Positions 17,832 through 28,813 are shown, counted from the first letter of the stretch. The stretch: DNA of 39,173 nt from Dickeya undicola (GCF_000784735.1 NZ_JSYG01000038.1:1-39173); one strand, 5' to 3'. The notes: generated from the letters alone by a model not told the origin. Numbers and translations: made by a program.

Positions 17832-17980
17832 GACGTTTTCCTCGGTCATTTTCCTGATGGGATTTACCCAAACGTAGTGAACTATCAACGCGTTGTACAG
17901 GCTTTAGCGCCTGTGTCGCACGTTTACCGCAATCCGGGATAGTCATAGGTAGAATTACGCCATGATGGCGGTACGTCAGC

Positions 17981-18014
17981 ATTATCCACAGTTGTGCTCA
18001 ACTGAGGCTAAACA
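17981..18014 (-). promoter_or_regulatory. PhoP box and -10 of an autoregulated phoP promoter
   Basis: On the minus strand TGTTTA-GCCTC-AGTTGA (18014 down to 17998) forms a direct repeat with a 5-nt spacer like the PhoP box (T/G)GTTTA-N5-(T/G)GTTTA. Exactly 11 bp further a -10 GATAAT (17986-17981) follows. That spacing is typical of PhoP-activated promoters, where the box replaces the -35. Confidence 0.65.
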
Positions 18015-18027
18015 GTGAGGCAGGAAA

Positions 18028-18063
18028 TAAGAGCCTATCCCCAATAGAATAGGGATAGGCTTT
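18028..18063 (-). terminator. Hairpin behind purB
   Basis: GCCTATCCC (18033-18041) pairs with GGGATAGGC (18052-18060), a perfect 9-bp stem with a 10-nt loop. It lies 35 bp behind the purB stop, upstream of the phoP promoter, and would separate the two units. T-rich sequence follows on either strand. Confidence 0.6.
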
Positions 18064-18097
18064 ACGCCAGACGACGGATAATGCCGCCCGGAGTGGG

Positions 18098-19489
<1,392 letters not shown>

Positions 19490-19619
19490 TCAAATAAAGA
19501 ACATGGGTTGTCGTCATCCTATCGCATGACGAATAGCATTTCATAGCAGACAGTATCTCATGGCAGCGGCTGAACCGGAATAAGCGGCCGCCGCCAATGC
19601 GCTGACTCTTTTGCTCAGG

Positions 19620-20252
19620 TCAGTCGTGGCACCGGGCCAGAATTTCCTGTGCATGGCGCATGAGTTTACTGCGGGAGAACATCAATTGCAGTCGGCTGCC
19701 ACCGACCTGTTGCCAGAGTACGGCAGCACGGATTCCGGCCAGCAGCGCGGCCCGAACCTTTGCCTGAATCTGTGGGCTTCTCAGCACTTCCTGTACGCCA
19801 GTCACCTGAATGCGGGGGCCGAGTTTGCTGATCACGTCGACGTAAATGCCCGCCAGCACATTAACAAAGGTGTCTGACAGCAGGTCGTAGTGCTCTAGTT
19901 GCCGGTCTAACTGGCTGATGCGCTTGCCTAATTCGTCCATCGCTTCACGGTTCTTGTGCAGCCGACGCTCCAATACCATCAGGCTAAAGGTATAACGCGA
20001 CAGCTCCGCACCCAGCCCCTCACGTGATGAGTTAAGAATACCCAGCAACGTTTCCAGCCCGATTTTTAGATTACGCTCCGTGTTGCCAAAAACATCCAGC
20101 GTGCTGGGCGGGTTAATGTTCATGATGCTTTTCAGCGATGCTTGCAGCGCATCCATATTACAACTGCCCTGATGTGCCAATTGTTGCACCAAATGAGCAG
20201 ACTGGCAGATCCCTGCCATTGCCAGCGTAATGTCATGATAGTTTTTAGCCAC
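19620..20252 (-). CDS. hflD: High-frequency lysogenization protein HflD homologue
   Basis: The 210-residue protein has the length and sequence of E. coli HflD (ycfC). That is a peripheral membrane protein that opposes lambda CII; its housekeeping role is unclear. I chose a GTG start at 20252 because it gives the family N-terminus ([18 protein letters not shown]) and has AGGAG just upstream. The longer in-frame ATG extension to 20372 encodes a basic sequence without family support. It normally follows mnmA closely, but here a 392-bp gap intervenes. Confidence 0.9.
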   Translation of the reverse strand: MAKNYHDITLAMAGICQSAHLVQQLAHQGSCNMDALQASLKSIMNINPPSTLDVFGNTERNLKIGLETLLGILNSSREGLGAELSRYTFSLMVLERRLHKNREAMDELGKRISQLDRQLEHYDLLSDTFVNVLAGIYVDVISKLGPRIQVTGVQEVLRSPQIQAKVRAALLAGIRAAVLWQQVGGSRLQLMFSRSKLMRHAQEILARCHD

Positions 20253-20644
20253 AATTGCTCCTGTAAACATCATCTGGCCGGCGTGCGAGTTCGGAAGACC
20301 GGTATTAACGGTGTTTCCGGCTCGGCTGCGTTTCCGGTTCGGCCCAGAGGGAAAATAAACGCCGGCGAACATGCCCTGGCTTTTTTACTTAAGACAGCCT
20401 AAAAGGGCGGTGATCATGCCATAAAAGTTGACATGAACCCAGCCTGAACCCGGTAAAACCTTGTTCAGGCTGAAAATCGTCAGACCCGAACGTCCGGCAA
20501 TTCAAGTTTAGTGTCATGAAAACGGAAAAGGTGCCCGAGCTGCGTTTTATTTGACGTAGCGCACTGGTGTGATGGGTGTTGATGGGGGATATGCCTGAGG
20601 TGTCAGAGGAACCATGCAGTTCCTCTGACCGGCGCGACGATGGA
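20253..20644. other. Gap between mnmA and hflD with two perfect hairpins
   Basis: This is 392 bp without a convincing gene. Next to the mnmA stop, a 10-bp perfect stem (20603-20612 with 20619-20628) has a 6-nt loop. A second perfect 10-bp stem (20440-20449 with 20463-20472) lies further along. Neither has a clear T-run. The hflD promoter must lie here if it is not co-transcribed with mnmA. Confidence 0.6.
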
Positions 20645-21757
20645 TTATTGCGCAGCGCGCAGGCGTTCTTCGATGATGCCGCCGCCAAGGCAGACTTCGC
20701 CCTGATAAAATACGGCGGATTGGCCGGGTGTCACGGCGGCGACCGGTTCGTCAAAACGAACGTCGATGCGGTCCGCGTCGATAGGCGTTAAAAGGCAGGG
20801 AATATCGGCCTGGCGATAGCGGGTTTTTACCACGCAACGCAGTGGTTGAGTCAGCGGCTCACGATCAACCCAGTGCAGTTGCTGGGCAATCAGACCAATG
20901 GACATCAGGCGCGGGTGTTCATGACCCTGTGCAACATACAGCACGTTGCTGGCGACATCTTTGTCGACCACGTACCACGGATCGTCGCCGCCTTCCTTCA
21001 CACCGCCAATACCAAGACCTTTACGCTGTCCCAGCGTGTGGTACATCAGCCCCTGGTGTTCACCCATTACCTTGCCATCGTCGACAGACAGAATTGGGCC
21101 GGGCTGTGCGGGCAGGTAGCGTGCCAGAAAGTCGCGAAACTTGCGCTCGCCGATGAAACAGATGCCGGTGGAGTCTTTCTTCCGCGCGGTCGCCAGATCC
21201 AGCTGTTCCGCGATTTTACGGACCTGCGGTTTTTCCAGCTCACCGACCGGGAACAGGCTCTGCGCCAGTTGCTGGTGGCTCAGGGTGTAAAGGAAATAAC
21301 TCTGGTCTTTGTTGCCGTCCAGACCGCGCAGCAGGCGGCTTTTACCGTCCACATCCTTACGGCGCACGTAATGACCAGTAGCGATGTAATCCGCCCCCAA
21401 ATCTTCAGCAGCAAATTCCAGGAACGCTTTGAACTTGATTTCCTTATTGCACAAAATATCGGGATTGGGCGTGCGGCCAGCGCGGTATTCCGCCAGAAAG
21501 TGCTCAAAAACGTTGTCCCAATATTCGGCGGCGAAATTGACGGTGTGCAGTTCAATGCCCAGTTTATCGCAGACCGCCTGAGCATCGGCCAAATCAGTGG
21601 CGGCGGAACAATACTCCGTATCGTCATCTTCTTCCCAGTTCTTCATGAACAGGCCTTCCACCCGATACCCCTGCTGTTGCAGCAGGTAGGCGGATACCGA
21701 TGAGTCAACACCGCCGGACATACCGACAATGACTTTTTTCTGGTTGTTATCTGACAT
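20645..21757 (-). CDS. mnmA: tRNA-specific 2-thiouridylase MnmA
   Basis: The 370-residue product thiolates U34 of tRNA Lys, Glu and Gln using sulfur relayed by the Tus system. The PP-loop is SGGVDSS (residues 14-20). The catalytic Cys103 (PNPDILCN) and Cys200 (STGICF), which carry the persulfide, are both present. The region [17 protein letters not shown] is also conserved. It keeps the nudJ-mnmA-hflD order of E. coli. Confidence 0.97.
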   Translation of the reverse strand: MSDNNQKKVIVGMSGGVDSSVSAYLLQQQGYRVEGLFMKNWEEDDDTEYCSAATDLADAQAVCDKLGIELHTVNFAAEYWDNVFEHFLAEYRAGRTPNPDILCNKEIKFKAFLEFAAEDLGADYIATGHYVRRKDVDGKSRLLRGLDGNKDQSYFLYTLSHQQLAQSLFPVGELEKPQVRKIAEQLDLATARKKDSTGICFIGERKFRDFLARYLPAQPGPILSVDDGKVMGEHQGLMYHTLGQRKGLGIGGVKEGGDDPWYVVDKDVASNVLYVAQGHEHPRLMSIGLIAQQLHWVDREPLTQPLRCVVKTRYRQADIPCLLTPIDADRIDVRFDEPVAAVTPGQSAVFYQGEVCLGGGIIEERLRAAQ

Positions 21758-21867
21758 GGCAGTCTCGCGAACTCTTAATAAAGCGTCTTAATTCTTAATG
21801 AGGTAAGCGTTAAGGCGAAAAACAGGCGTAATAGTATAACACACTCACCCTGCGGAAGCACGTCGAT

Positions 21868-21930
21868 GCCTGCGTAGGGCGAGGTTGTTCCGGTACGTTG
21901 AACGCCGTACCGGATGTGGCTTACGCAGCG
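21868..21930 (-). other. Nested hairpin between nudJ and mnmA
   Basis: An outer stem (CTGCGTA 21870-21876 with TACGCAG 21922-21928) encloses a perfect inner stem (TCCGGTAC 21889-21896 with GTACCGGA 21907-21914). It begins directly behind the nudJ stop. There is no T-run, so it may be a processing or stability element, or a weak terminator. Confidence 0.5.
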
Positions 21931-22389
21931 TTATACCGGGTCAGGAAACGGCCAGTTGAAGGCTTCCAGTAGACTTAACGGGTAGCGCTGGCCGCGCTGA
22001 TAGCATACCAGGCTGGCAGCCACCAATGGGGAGCGCAGGCAGTCGGCTTGAAGAATGTCTTCCGGCTTCAGCCAGTGGCAGCAGGCGATATCACTATCGT
22101 GCGGGGTAGTGGGTAGCCGTTCAGGCAGGTCGATGGTGAAACTAAAACGCAGAAAGGGCGTTTTGTCCGGCGCGATCCACTGGTGTAGTTGCAGGAAGCT
22201 TTGCGGCGTGGCGTGAATACCGGTTTCTTCGAACAGTTCTCGTTGCGCTGCCTGAATCAGGGTTTCGTCCGCTTCCAGATGACCAGCAGGCTGATTCCAC
22301 AGACGCCGGTGGTTAATTTCTTCCTCAACAACCAGAAAATGGCCTTCCGCCTGTACGACACAGGCTACGGTCACATGCGGTTTAAACAT
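21931..22389 (-). CDS. nudJ: Nudix phosphatase NudJ
   Basis: This Nudix hydrolase of about 152 residues has the Nudix box [22 protein letters not shown] (GX5EX7REUXEEXG pattern). E. coli NudJ removes phosphate from HMP-PP and nucleoside di- and triphosphates. I chose the ATG at 22389, giving [12 protein letters not shown] as in E. coli; GGAGGGAG lies upstream. Its start overlaps the end of rluE by 8 bp, so the two are translationally linked. Confidence 0.95.
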   Translation of the reverse strand: MFKPHVTVACVVQAEGHFLVVEEEINHRRLWNQPAGHLEADETLIQAAQRELFEETGIHATPQSFLQLHQWIAPDKTPFLRFSFTIDLPERLPTTPHDSDIACCHWLKPEDILQADCLRSPLVAASLVCYQRGQRYPLSLLEAFNWPFPDPV

Positions 22390-23008
22390 GGTCGATCTCC
22401 CTCCATTCGCCGGGGTGTAATCCATCAAGCGTTTGATTTGCCATACTGTAGCGAATCAAACGCAACGTGGGATAGCCGATATGCGCCGTCATACGCCTTA
22501 CCTGGCGGTTACGCCCTTCGTACAACGTGATTTTTAGCCAGCTAACCGGAATGTTTTTACGTTCGCGGATCGGTGGCTGGCGCGGCCACAACCAGGCGGG
22601 TTCTTCCACCCGCTCAGCCCCAGCGGGCAAGGTTGGGCCATCACTCAGTATCAGGCCGGTACGAAATGCGTGCAAAGTCTCTTCGTCGGGGACACCTTCA
22701 ACCTGGGCGTAATAGATTTTGGGCGTTTTCTTGCCGGGCTGGGTCAGGCGTGCCTGCAACTTACCGTCGTTGGTCAGTATCATCAGGCCTTCGCTGTCCC
22801 GGTCTAACCGACCTGCGGAATAGACGTCACGAAAGGGGACATAGTCCTTCAATGTGGCGCGGCCGCCCTCGTCGGTAAACTGGGAAAGCACATCGAAAGG
22901 CTTATTGAACAACACGATGCGCGTTTTCGTTACGACAGTCGGTTCATTTTTTTTTGGCCGAGAGCTGAATCGTTTAAGTTGGTGATTTTTAACAGGGAAT
23001 TTATTCAT
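22382..23008 (-). CDS. rluE: 23S rRNA pseudouridine synthase RluE
   Basis: The protein of about 208 residues is a RsuA/RluB/E-family pseudouridine synthase; RluE modifies U2457 of 23S rRNA. The catalytic motif [10 protein letters not shown] with the key Asp is present, as is the C-terminal GRNRQVRRM segment. The start is uncertain: ATG at 23008 is chosen, and ATG at 23038 would add ten residues. It is divergent from icd and overlaps nudJ. Confidence 0.92.
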   Translation of the reverse strand: MNKFPVKNHQLKRFSSRPKKNEPTVVTKTRIVLFNKPFDVLSQFTDEGGRATLKDYVPFRDVYSAGRLDRDSEGLMILTNDGKLQARLTQPGKKTPKIYYAQVEGVPDEETLHAFRTGLILSDGPTLPAGAERVEEPAWLWPRQPPIRERKNIPVSWLKITLYEGRNRQVRRMTAHIGYPTLRLIRYSMANQTLDGLHPGEWREIDHV

Positions 23009-23139
23009 CTTATTACTGGCTGTGGATGGCAAAACCATTATACTCGAAATGGTTTGTGATTGGCTCAGGCTAAATATTCAAGTAGTATTGACACGCATCT
23101 TACAAGTCATTAACAAAATGGCGCTCGAAGGAGAGGTTA

Positions 23140-24393
23140 ATGGAAAGTAAAGTAGTTGTACCGGCAGAAGGGCAGAAAATCACGGTTGACGCTCAGGGTA
23201 AACTGGTCGTGCCGGCTAATCCGATCATTCCGTTTATCGAAGGTGACGGTATCGGTGTCGATGTGACGCCAGCCATGATTAACGTTGTCGATGCCGCGGT
23301 GAACAAAGCTTACCAGGGCAAGCGCAAAATTTCCTGGATGGAAATTTACACCGGTGAGAAATCCACTCAGGTGTATGGTCAAGATGTTTGGCTGCCGGAT
23401 GAAACGCTGGATCTGATCCGCGAATACCGTGTAGCGATTAAAGGGCCGCTGACCACGCCGGTAGGCGGTGGTATCCGTTCTCTGAACGTGGCGTTGCGCC
23501 AGCAACTGGATCTGTACATTTGTCTGCGTCCGGTTCGTTATTACGAAGGTACGCCAAGCCCGGTTAAACAGCCCGAACTGACTGATATGGTCATTTTCCG
23601 CGAAAACGCTGAAGACATTTATGCCGGTATCGAGTGGAAAGCCGGTACGCCGGAAGCGGACAAAGTCATCAAGTTCCTGCAAGACGAAATGGGCGTGAAG
23701 AAAATCCGTTTCCCGCAACAGTGTGGTATCGGTGTGAAGCCGTGTTCCGAAGAAGGGACCAAACGTCTGGTTCGTGCGGCAATCGAATACGCCATCACTA
23801 ATGATCGCGATTCTGTGACGCTGGTGCACAAAGGCAACATCATGAAATTCACCGAAGGTGCGTTCAAAGATTGGGGTTACCAGTTGGCGCGCGAAGAGTT
23901 CGGCGGTGAGCTGATTGATGGTGGACCGTGGGTAAAAATCAAGAACCCGAAAACCGGTAAAGACATCATCGTTAAAGATGTGATTGCCGACGCCTTCCTG
24001 CAGCAGATTCTGCTGCGCCCGGCAGAGTACGATGTCATCGCTTGTATGAACCTGAACGGCGACTATATTTCCGATGCCCTGGCGGCACAGGTTGGCGGGA
24101 TCGGTATCGCGCCGGGAGCCAACATTGGTGATGAATGCGCACTGTTTGAGGCCACTCACGGTACAGCGCCGAAGTACGCTGGTCAGGATAAAGTGAACCC
24201 TGGCTCCGTGATTCTGTCCGCTGAAATGATGCTGCGCCACATGCAGTGGTTTGAAGCCGCGGACCTGATCGTGAAAGGCATGGAAGGTGCCATCAAGAAC
24301 AAGACCGTTACCTATGACTTTGAGCGACTGATGGACGGTGCCACGCTGCGTAAATGTAGCGAGTTTGCCCAGGACATCATTAGCAATATGTAA
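23140..24393 (+). CDS. icd: Isocitrate dehydrogenase, NADP-dependent
   Basis: The 417-residue TCA-cycle enzyme matches E. coli Icd throughout. The substrate and phosphorylation site Ser114 lies in [13 protein letters not shown], and the metal-binding segment includes [24 protein letters not shown] precedes the ATG. The 3' end is intact; the site used by e14-like prophages in E. coli shows no integration here. Confidence 0.98.
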   Translation: MESKVVVPAEGQKITVDAQGKLVVPANPIIPFIEGDGIGVDVTPAMINVVDAAVNKAYQGKRKISWMEIYTGEKSTQVYGQDVWLPDETLDLIREYRVAIKGPLTTPVGGGIRSLNVALRQQLDLYICLRPVRYYEGTPSPVKQPELTDMVIFRENAEDIYAGIEWKAGTPEADKVIKFLQDEMGVKKIRFPQQCGIGVKPCSEEGTKRLVRAAIEYAITNDRDSVTLVHKGNIMKFTEGAFKDWGYQLAREEFGGELIDGGPWVKIKNPKTGKDIIVKDVIADAFLQQILLRPAEYDVIACMNLNGDYISDALAAQVGGIGIAPGANIGDECALFEATHGTAPKYAGQDKVNPGSVILSAEMMLRHMQWFEAADLIVKGMEGAIKNKTVTYDFERLMDGATLRKCSEFAQDIISNM

Positions 24394-24406
24394 TCGACGG
24401 TTACAT

Positions 24407-24446
24407 CGAACCTCACGGTGGCTCTGGCTTCCGTGAGGTTGTTTGT
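24407..24446 (+). terminator. Terminator of icd
   Basis: A perfect 10-bp stem (24409-24418 with 24431-24440) with a 12-nt loop is followed by GTTTGT, 16 bp behind the icd stop. Confidence 0.7.
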
Positions 24447-25215
24447 AATGAGAGATTGCTTTCTGCGATGTTTACCGTTTTTCTGACGTACTATTCCGCA
24501 TTAATGGTGAGTCTTTGGGCTTACTTTTCGCATTTTTGTACTATCACTTTACTTTCTCTTCTCTTTTTTTAACGTATTTCCTTCATGCAAACCGTCGTTT
24601 GGGTTCGAGATTCAGCGGATGATCCAGCAACCGACTGTTTTTTCTGCTCATTCTTGCATCGTGTGGGAATAAGGTTGGCGTCGGATATCATGTCGGTAGA
24701 TATAATGGTTATTTCGGTTTTACATACCAGTTTTTTTAATAGGGAAAGTCTTTTATCGGCATTTAACCACTCAGGGAAAACATATCTGCTGAGCTATCGG
24801 TTATGAGAAAGCGTAAATAAGAACATTTTTATAGTGATAACTTATCAACTTTCCCTTGATGATTGGGAATAACGATCTATTAAGATAATTAACCACTTGC
24901 GTTTTTCTTTATTTTCTATAGCAATCAAGTAATCCTGGAAAATCTTGGCGGCAGGTCTTCCTCCTTGTCTGCATTTTGCTATTCTGTTGGCGCTGCCCGT
25001 TAATTTGCATGAAAGCGGTGAACCCTGGTGTGGGGAAGAAACTAAGCAAAGAGGGATAGTAGCCAGTTATCGTTTTAAATTTAATCGAAAGAGATCGATG
25101 GATTTTATTCGTCGATGATTTTTTTTGCGTGAAAAGTTACGGTAAGCACCGTCGCGACAACAGGCTACAATTTTTTCTGAAAGAAAAAACAATGGATAAT
25201 GTGAGGGGAACCCCC
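24447..25215. other. Long AT-rich gap before the GGDEF-EAL gene
   Basis: About 770 bp contain no convincing gene; a 73-codon frame at 24585-24806 has no recognisable features. Near the right end a 7-bp stem (ATCGATG 25094-25100 with CGTCGAT 25110-25116, one G-U) is followed by GA and eight T (25119-25126), which looks like an intrinsic terminator only 90 bp before the next start codon. I found no match to a c-di-GMP riboswitch by eye. Confidence 0.6.
25094..25126 (+). terminator. Terminator-like hairpin in the leader of the GGDEF-EAL gene
   Basis: A 7-bp stem (25094-25100 with 25110-25116), 9-nt loop and a run of eight T ending 89 bp before the start codon at 25216. It could end an unannotated upstream RNA or act as an attenuator. 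Confidence 0.55.
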
Positions 25216-27387
25216 ATGAGTCGAGCCCCAGCAAATAAAGATGAGAAAAGCCGACTTGAGGCATTAAGAGAGTACGGCATCAGTAAACCGCTGTCTGATC
25301 CTGGCTTTGACAATTTGATCAATCTGGCCGCTAACGTTTTCAATGTCCCTATCGTATTGATTTCGCTGGTCGAGGAAGAACGGCAGTTGTTTGCCGCCAG
25401 TATCGGTATGTCGGCATGTGAAACATCAAGAGACGAATCATTTTGTGCACATGCGATTCTCAAAAAGCGGATCATGGTGATCCCCGATACGCGCAAAGAT
25501 CCCCGCTTCCAGAATAATCCATTGGTAACCGGTGAGCCGCACATCCGTTTTTACGCCGGTATCCCATTGCGGACGCCAAGCGGCTTTCCCATCGGTGTGT
25601 TATGCATTATTGATAACAAACCCCGATCTTCTCTCAGTGCGCGTGATGCACATAATTTGCAGGATTTTGCCGCGCTGGTGATGGACAAACTGGAGATGCG
25701 GCGTCTGGACCTGGCACGCCGCGCCAGTCAGGCTCGTTTTGAGAGCATTGCTGAATCTTCGCCAGATGCCATTCTCTGTGTCAACGACAGGGGAACCATC
25801 ACCTTCTGGAACGAGTCGGCAGAAAAAATGCTGGAGTACAGCTGTGAGCAGATTCTCGGCGAGCACATCAGTACTATCGTACCGGATATGTTCGTGGTGC
25901 AGTTACATCACCTGGCGACGGACAAAACGGCAATATTTAAAGGTAGCTCAATCGAGCTGGAAACACGTGCATTACCCGGTACTCTGATTCCAACCGAGCT
26001 GACGGTGTCAATGTGGCATGACAACAATCAGACACGTTACGGCATCATTCTGCGTGATATCAGCGAGAGACAACGCTATGAAGAGCGATTGTTCTTGCAG
26101 GCACACCGGGATCCTCTCACTGGGCTTGCCAACCGCACACTACTGACGTCCACGCTGGATCAGGTGCTGAAAAACGGTGAACCAGCCGCCATCATGATTA
26201 TCGACCTGGATGGTTTCAAAGATATCAATGATAGCCTTGGTCATGCCAACGGCGACGAGATTCTGTCCAGTGTTGCCAAACGATTGCAGAGTAATGTTCG
26301 CTCTGGTGATCTGGTGGCCCGTATGGGGGGCGATGAGTTTGCGGTTCTGTTGCCGAAGCAGAATGATGAAGCGCAGGTGGCAACGCTGGCGGAAAAAATC
26401 ATTTATGACATTTCGCAAGCTGTGCTGGTTGATGATAAACAAATCAACACCAGCGCCAGTATCGGGCTGGTCATGTATCCGTCGCATGGGACAACCGTGC
26501 AGGACCTGCTCACCAGCGCCGATTTGGCACTGTATCAGGCAAAAGCGGACGGACGTAACTGTTATCGCTTCTTTACCCGCGAGCTGAGAGAAGTCTTTCA
26601 GGCGCGACATGCTTTCCAACTGGAGTTTATCCGGGCGTATGAGCAGGAGGAATTTGAGGTCTTTTATCAGCCTCAGGTCAGCCTGGTTAACAGTAAGGTC
26701 GTCGGTGCGGAGGCGCTGCTGCGTTGGCGTCATCCTTATAAAGGACTGCTGGGACCTGCGGCGTTTATGTCTGCATTGGAGCGAGGTCCCTGGGCTGAGC
26801 GCATCGGCGACTGGGTTGTACGGTCCGCCTGTCAGCAGGCGTCAGACTGGTGCCGGTCTGGCGCGAGGGATTTTCGTATCAGTATCAACCTGTTCGCGGC
26901 CCAGTTCCGTTCCGGTATGTTGGCGGAGAAAATCAAAGACGTTCTGACGCAAACGGGCCTTAAACCCGGCTCGCTGGAGTTGGAAATCACGGAAAATATC
27001 ATATTGCGGCATGACGAAAATATGATGAAACCGCTCAATGAGCTGCGCAATAGTGGTGTCGGCATCGCTTTTGATGACTATGGTACAGGTTATGCCTCAC
27101 TCAGTATGTTGAAGCATTACCCGGTCACGCGGCTTAAAATTGATCAAACCTTTGTTCGAGCTATGTGTGAGTCGGCACCGGATGCAGCGATTGTTCGGGC
27201 GATTCTCTATCTGGGGAAAAGCTTCGGTTTGGATGTGATCGCGGAAGGTGTGGAAACGCAGGAGCAATGTGAACGGCTACTTAACAAAGGGTGCGAACAG
27301 GCGCAGGGCTATTTGTTTGGCAGGCCGATGCCGGCAGAGGAGTTCGAAAAACTACTGGGCCTGGAGGATGCGCCGTTGGTCCGGTAA
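25216..27387 (+). CDS. GAF-PAS-GGDEF-EAL cyclic-di-GMP turnover protein
   Basis: The 723-residue product has an N-terminal GAF sensor (about residues 20-165), a PAS domain (about 170-290), GGDEF and EAL domains, and no membrane segment. The GGDEF motif (371-375) is intact. It has a correctly placed inhibitory site RSGD (362-365) five residues ahead, so diguanylate cyclase activity with product inhibition is possible. The EAL motif (EALLRW at 499) and downstream DDYGTGYASL, KIDQTF and AEGVET elements are also intact, so c-di-GMP hydrolysis is equally possible. I chose the ATG at 25216 because GAGGGGAA precedes it; frames from 25129 or 25192 lack such support. In Dickeya, c-di-GMP controls motility, biofilm and type III secretion. 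The ligand of the GAF/PAS part is unknown. Confidence 0.9.
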   Translation: MSRAPANKDEKSRLEALREYGISKPLSDPGFDNLINLAANVFNVPIVLISLVEEERQLFAASIGMSACETSRDESFCAHAILKKRIMVIPDTRKDPRFQNNPLVTGEPHIRFYAGIPLRTPSGFPIGVLCIIDNKPRSSLSARDAHNLQDFAALVMDKLEMRRLDLARRASQARFESIAESSPDAILCVNDRGTITFWNESAEKMLEYSCEQILGEHISTIVPDMFVVQLHHLATDKTAIFKGSSIELETRALPGTLIPTELTVSMWHDNNQTRYGIILRDISERQRYEERLFLQAHRDPLTGLANRTLLTSTLDQVLKNGEPAAIMIIDLDGFKDINDSLGHANGDEILSSVAKRLQSNVRSGDLVARMGGDEFAVLLPKQNDEAQVATLAEKIIYDISQAVLVDDKQINTSASIGLVMYPSHGTTVQDLLTSADLALYQAKADGRNCYRFFTRELREVFQARHAFQLEFIRAYEQEEFEVFYQPQVSLVNSKVVGAEALLRWRHPYKGLLGPAAFMSALERGPWAERIGDWVVRSACQQASDWCRSGARDFRISINLFAAQFRSGMLAEKIKDVLTQTGLKPGSLELEITENIILRHDENMMKPLNELRNSGVGIAFDDYGTGYASLSMLKHYPVTRLKIDQTFVRAMCESAPDAAIVRAILYLGKSFGLDVIAEGVETQEQCERLLNKGCEQAQGYLFGRPMPAEEFEKLLGLEDAPLVR

Positions 27388-27611
27388 TATTGCCTGTGTC
27401 ATGGTTCAGACTCGTGGCCGTTTTTCGCCAGCCCAGAATAACTATTACATTAATTATATTTTATTACATCTCAATCTACAGGCATGTCGGTTCTTTCATG
27501 GGTATCCGGCAGAGTTATAGCAGACTCGCTGCTGCTGGCTGTTATTGCAAACAGCCATGTTCAGCATGGATATCATTCCCTGCATTCCTCGGCGTCATCA
27601 TCAGCAAAAGT

Positions 27612-27626
27612 GTAAAGTTATGTTAA
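27612..27626 (+). promoter_or_regulatory. CpxR-like box upstream of htpX
   Basis: GTAAA-GTTAT-GTTAA matches the CpxR consensus GTAAA-N5-GTAAA in nine of ten bases. E. coli htpX is a known Cpx target. Confidence 0.6.
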
Positions 27627-27651
27627 TTTGGTAACATAAAGGTTATGGATA

Positions 27652-27677
27652 CTTGAAAATGATGGCGCAACCCATAC
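27652..27677 (+). promoter_or_regulatory. Sigma-32-like promoter of htpX
   Basis: CTTGAAA and CCCATAC are separated by 12 bp, close to the heat-shock consensus CTTGAA / CCCCATnT, although the spacer is at the short end. It lies about 58 bp upstream of the htpX start. Confidence 0.55.
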
Positions 27678-27734
27678 GATGTGGTTGTTGCAAACACTTT
27701 TGTTGCTTTTGCTGAAAGAGGAAATCTGAATCAT

Positions 27735-28619
27735 ATGATGCGTATTGCGCTTTTCCTGCTCACTAACCTGGCGGTGATGGTGGTATTTGGACTGGTGCTT
27801 AGTCTGACGGGCGTTCAGCACAACAGCATGGCAGGTCTGATTATCATGGCCGGTGTGTTCGGCTTCGGTGGTTCGATTGTTTCGCTGCTGATGTCTAAGT
27901 GGATGGCGTTGCGTTCCGTTGGCGGTGAGGTGATTGAACAACCACGCAATGAAACCGAACGTTGGCTGCTGGACACAGTGCGTGTTCAATCTCAACAGGT
28001 AGGGATCGCCATGCCGCAGGTCGCTATTTACCATGCGCCTGATATTAACGCGTTTGCGACTGGCGCTCGCCGTGACAGTTCACTGGTTGCGGTCAGTACC
28101 GGGCTGTTGCAGAACATGAGCCGTGATGAAGCTGAAGCGGTTATCGCTCATGAAATCAGCCACATTGCTAATGGTGATATGGTGACCATGACGCTGGTGC
28201 AAGGCGTTGTGAACACCTTTGTGATCTTCATTTCCCGCATTATCGCGCAAATCGTTACCAGTTTTCTTTCCGGCAATCGTGACGATAGCGAAGAGAGCAG
28301 CAACGGCAACCCGTTGGTTTACATGGCTGTATCTATGGTGCTGGAACTGGTGTTTGGTATTCTGGCCAGCATCATTACCATGTGGTTCTCTCGTTACCGT
28401 GAATTTCATGCCGATGCCGGCTCCGCGAAATTGGTCGGGCGTGAGAAGATGATTGCTGCATTGCAGCGTCTGAAAACGAGTTATGAGCCGCAGGAAGCGG
28501 GCAGCATGATGGCATTCTGCATCAATGGCAAATCCAAGTCCCTCAGCGAGCTGTTTATGTCGCATCCGCCGTTGGACAAACGTATCGAAGCGTTGCGTGC
28601 AGGTGAATACCTCAAATAA
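27735..28619 (+). CDS. htpX: Membrane zinc metalloprotease HtpX
   Basis: The 294-residue M48-family inner-membrane protease degrades misfolded membrane proteins alongside FtsH. It has two N-terminal membrane helices (about residues 4-24 and 32-52), zinc motif HEISH (His139, Glu140, His143) and two later hydrophobic segments. I chose the ATG at 27735 because it gives the family N-terminus [15 protein letters not shown], with AGAGGAAA upstream. It is regulated by heat and envelope stress in E. coli, consistent with the upstream sites. Confidence 0.97.
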   Translation: MMRIALFLLTNLAVMVVFGLVLSLTGVQHNSMAGLIIMAGVFGFGGSIVSLLMSKWMALRSVGGEVIEQPRNETERWLLDTVRVQSQQVGIAMPQVAIYHAPDINAFATGARRDSSLVAVSTGLLQNMSRDEAEAVIAHEISHIANGDMVTMTLVQGVVNTFVIFISRIIAQIVTSFLSGNRDDSEESSNGNPLVYMAVSMVLELVFGILASIITMWFSRYREFHADAGSAKLVGREKMIAALQRLKTSYEPQEAGSMMAFCINGKSKSLSELFMSHPPLDKRIEALRAGEYLK

Positions 28620-28640
28620 TCGCTGTGATTGTCCTATTCG

Positions 28641-28668
28641 CAAAGGCCCTTCGGGGCCTTTGTTTTTT
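28641..28668 (+). terminator. Terminator of htpX
   Basis: AAAGGCCC (28642-28649) and GGGCCTTT (28654-28661) close a TTCG tetraloop and are followed by GTTTTTT. This is a strong intrinsic terminator. Confidence 0.92.
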
Positions 28669-28795
28669 GTGGTGTTCAATCAGCTTCTCTATTGCCATAC
28701 CTGGATCAATATTGGGCAAAATAATCTTGTCCCAGCGCAAACAGTCCGTGAAAAGCGAAAGAATGTTTTATAAAATAAAACCACGATCACGGAAA

Positions 28796-28813
28796 AATGA
28801 AACATTGTTTCTA
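28796..28813 (+). promoter_or_regulatory. KdgR box upstream of ogl
   Basis: AATGAAACATTGTTTCTA contains the inverted repeat GAAAC-ATT-GTTTC and fits the KdgR consensus of Dickeya and Pectobacterium pectinolysis genes (AATGAAA...TTTCATT). It lies about 95 bp before ogl and overlaps possible -10 sequences (TACAAT 28812-28817). The repressor is released by 2-keto-3-deoxygluconate. Confidence 0.82.

Larger units (their letters stand above)
27388..27734. other. Intergenic region upstream of htpX
   Basis: This stretch of 347 bp has no gene that I can support. Its last 125 bp hold CpxR-like and sigma-32-like promoter elements for htpX; the first part is AT-rich and unassigned. Confidence 0.6.

Noticed and set aside
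23137-24240. 367-codon minus-strand frame opposite icd
   Set aside because: Fully inside the complementary strand of icd, no domain, codon-bias artefact.
24600-24630. GGTTCGA-like stretch recalling a tRNA T-loop
   Set aside because: No matching acceptor, D or anticodon arms around it.
24585-24806. 73-codon frame in the icd-GGDEF gap
   Set aside because: No ribosome binding site of note, no membrane or domain features; the region is AT-rich and the frame may be chance.
24970-25090. Possible riboswitch upstream of the GGDEF-EAL gene
   Set aside because: I could not fit the conserved cores of c-di-GMP (GEMM), cobalamin or TPP riboswitches by eye; only the terminator-like hairpin is supported.
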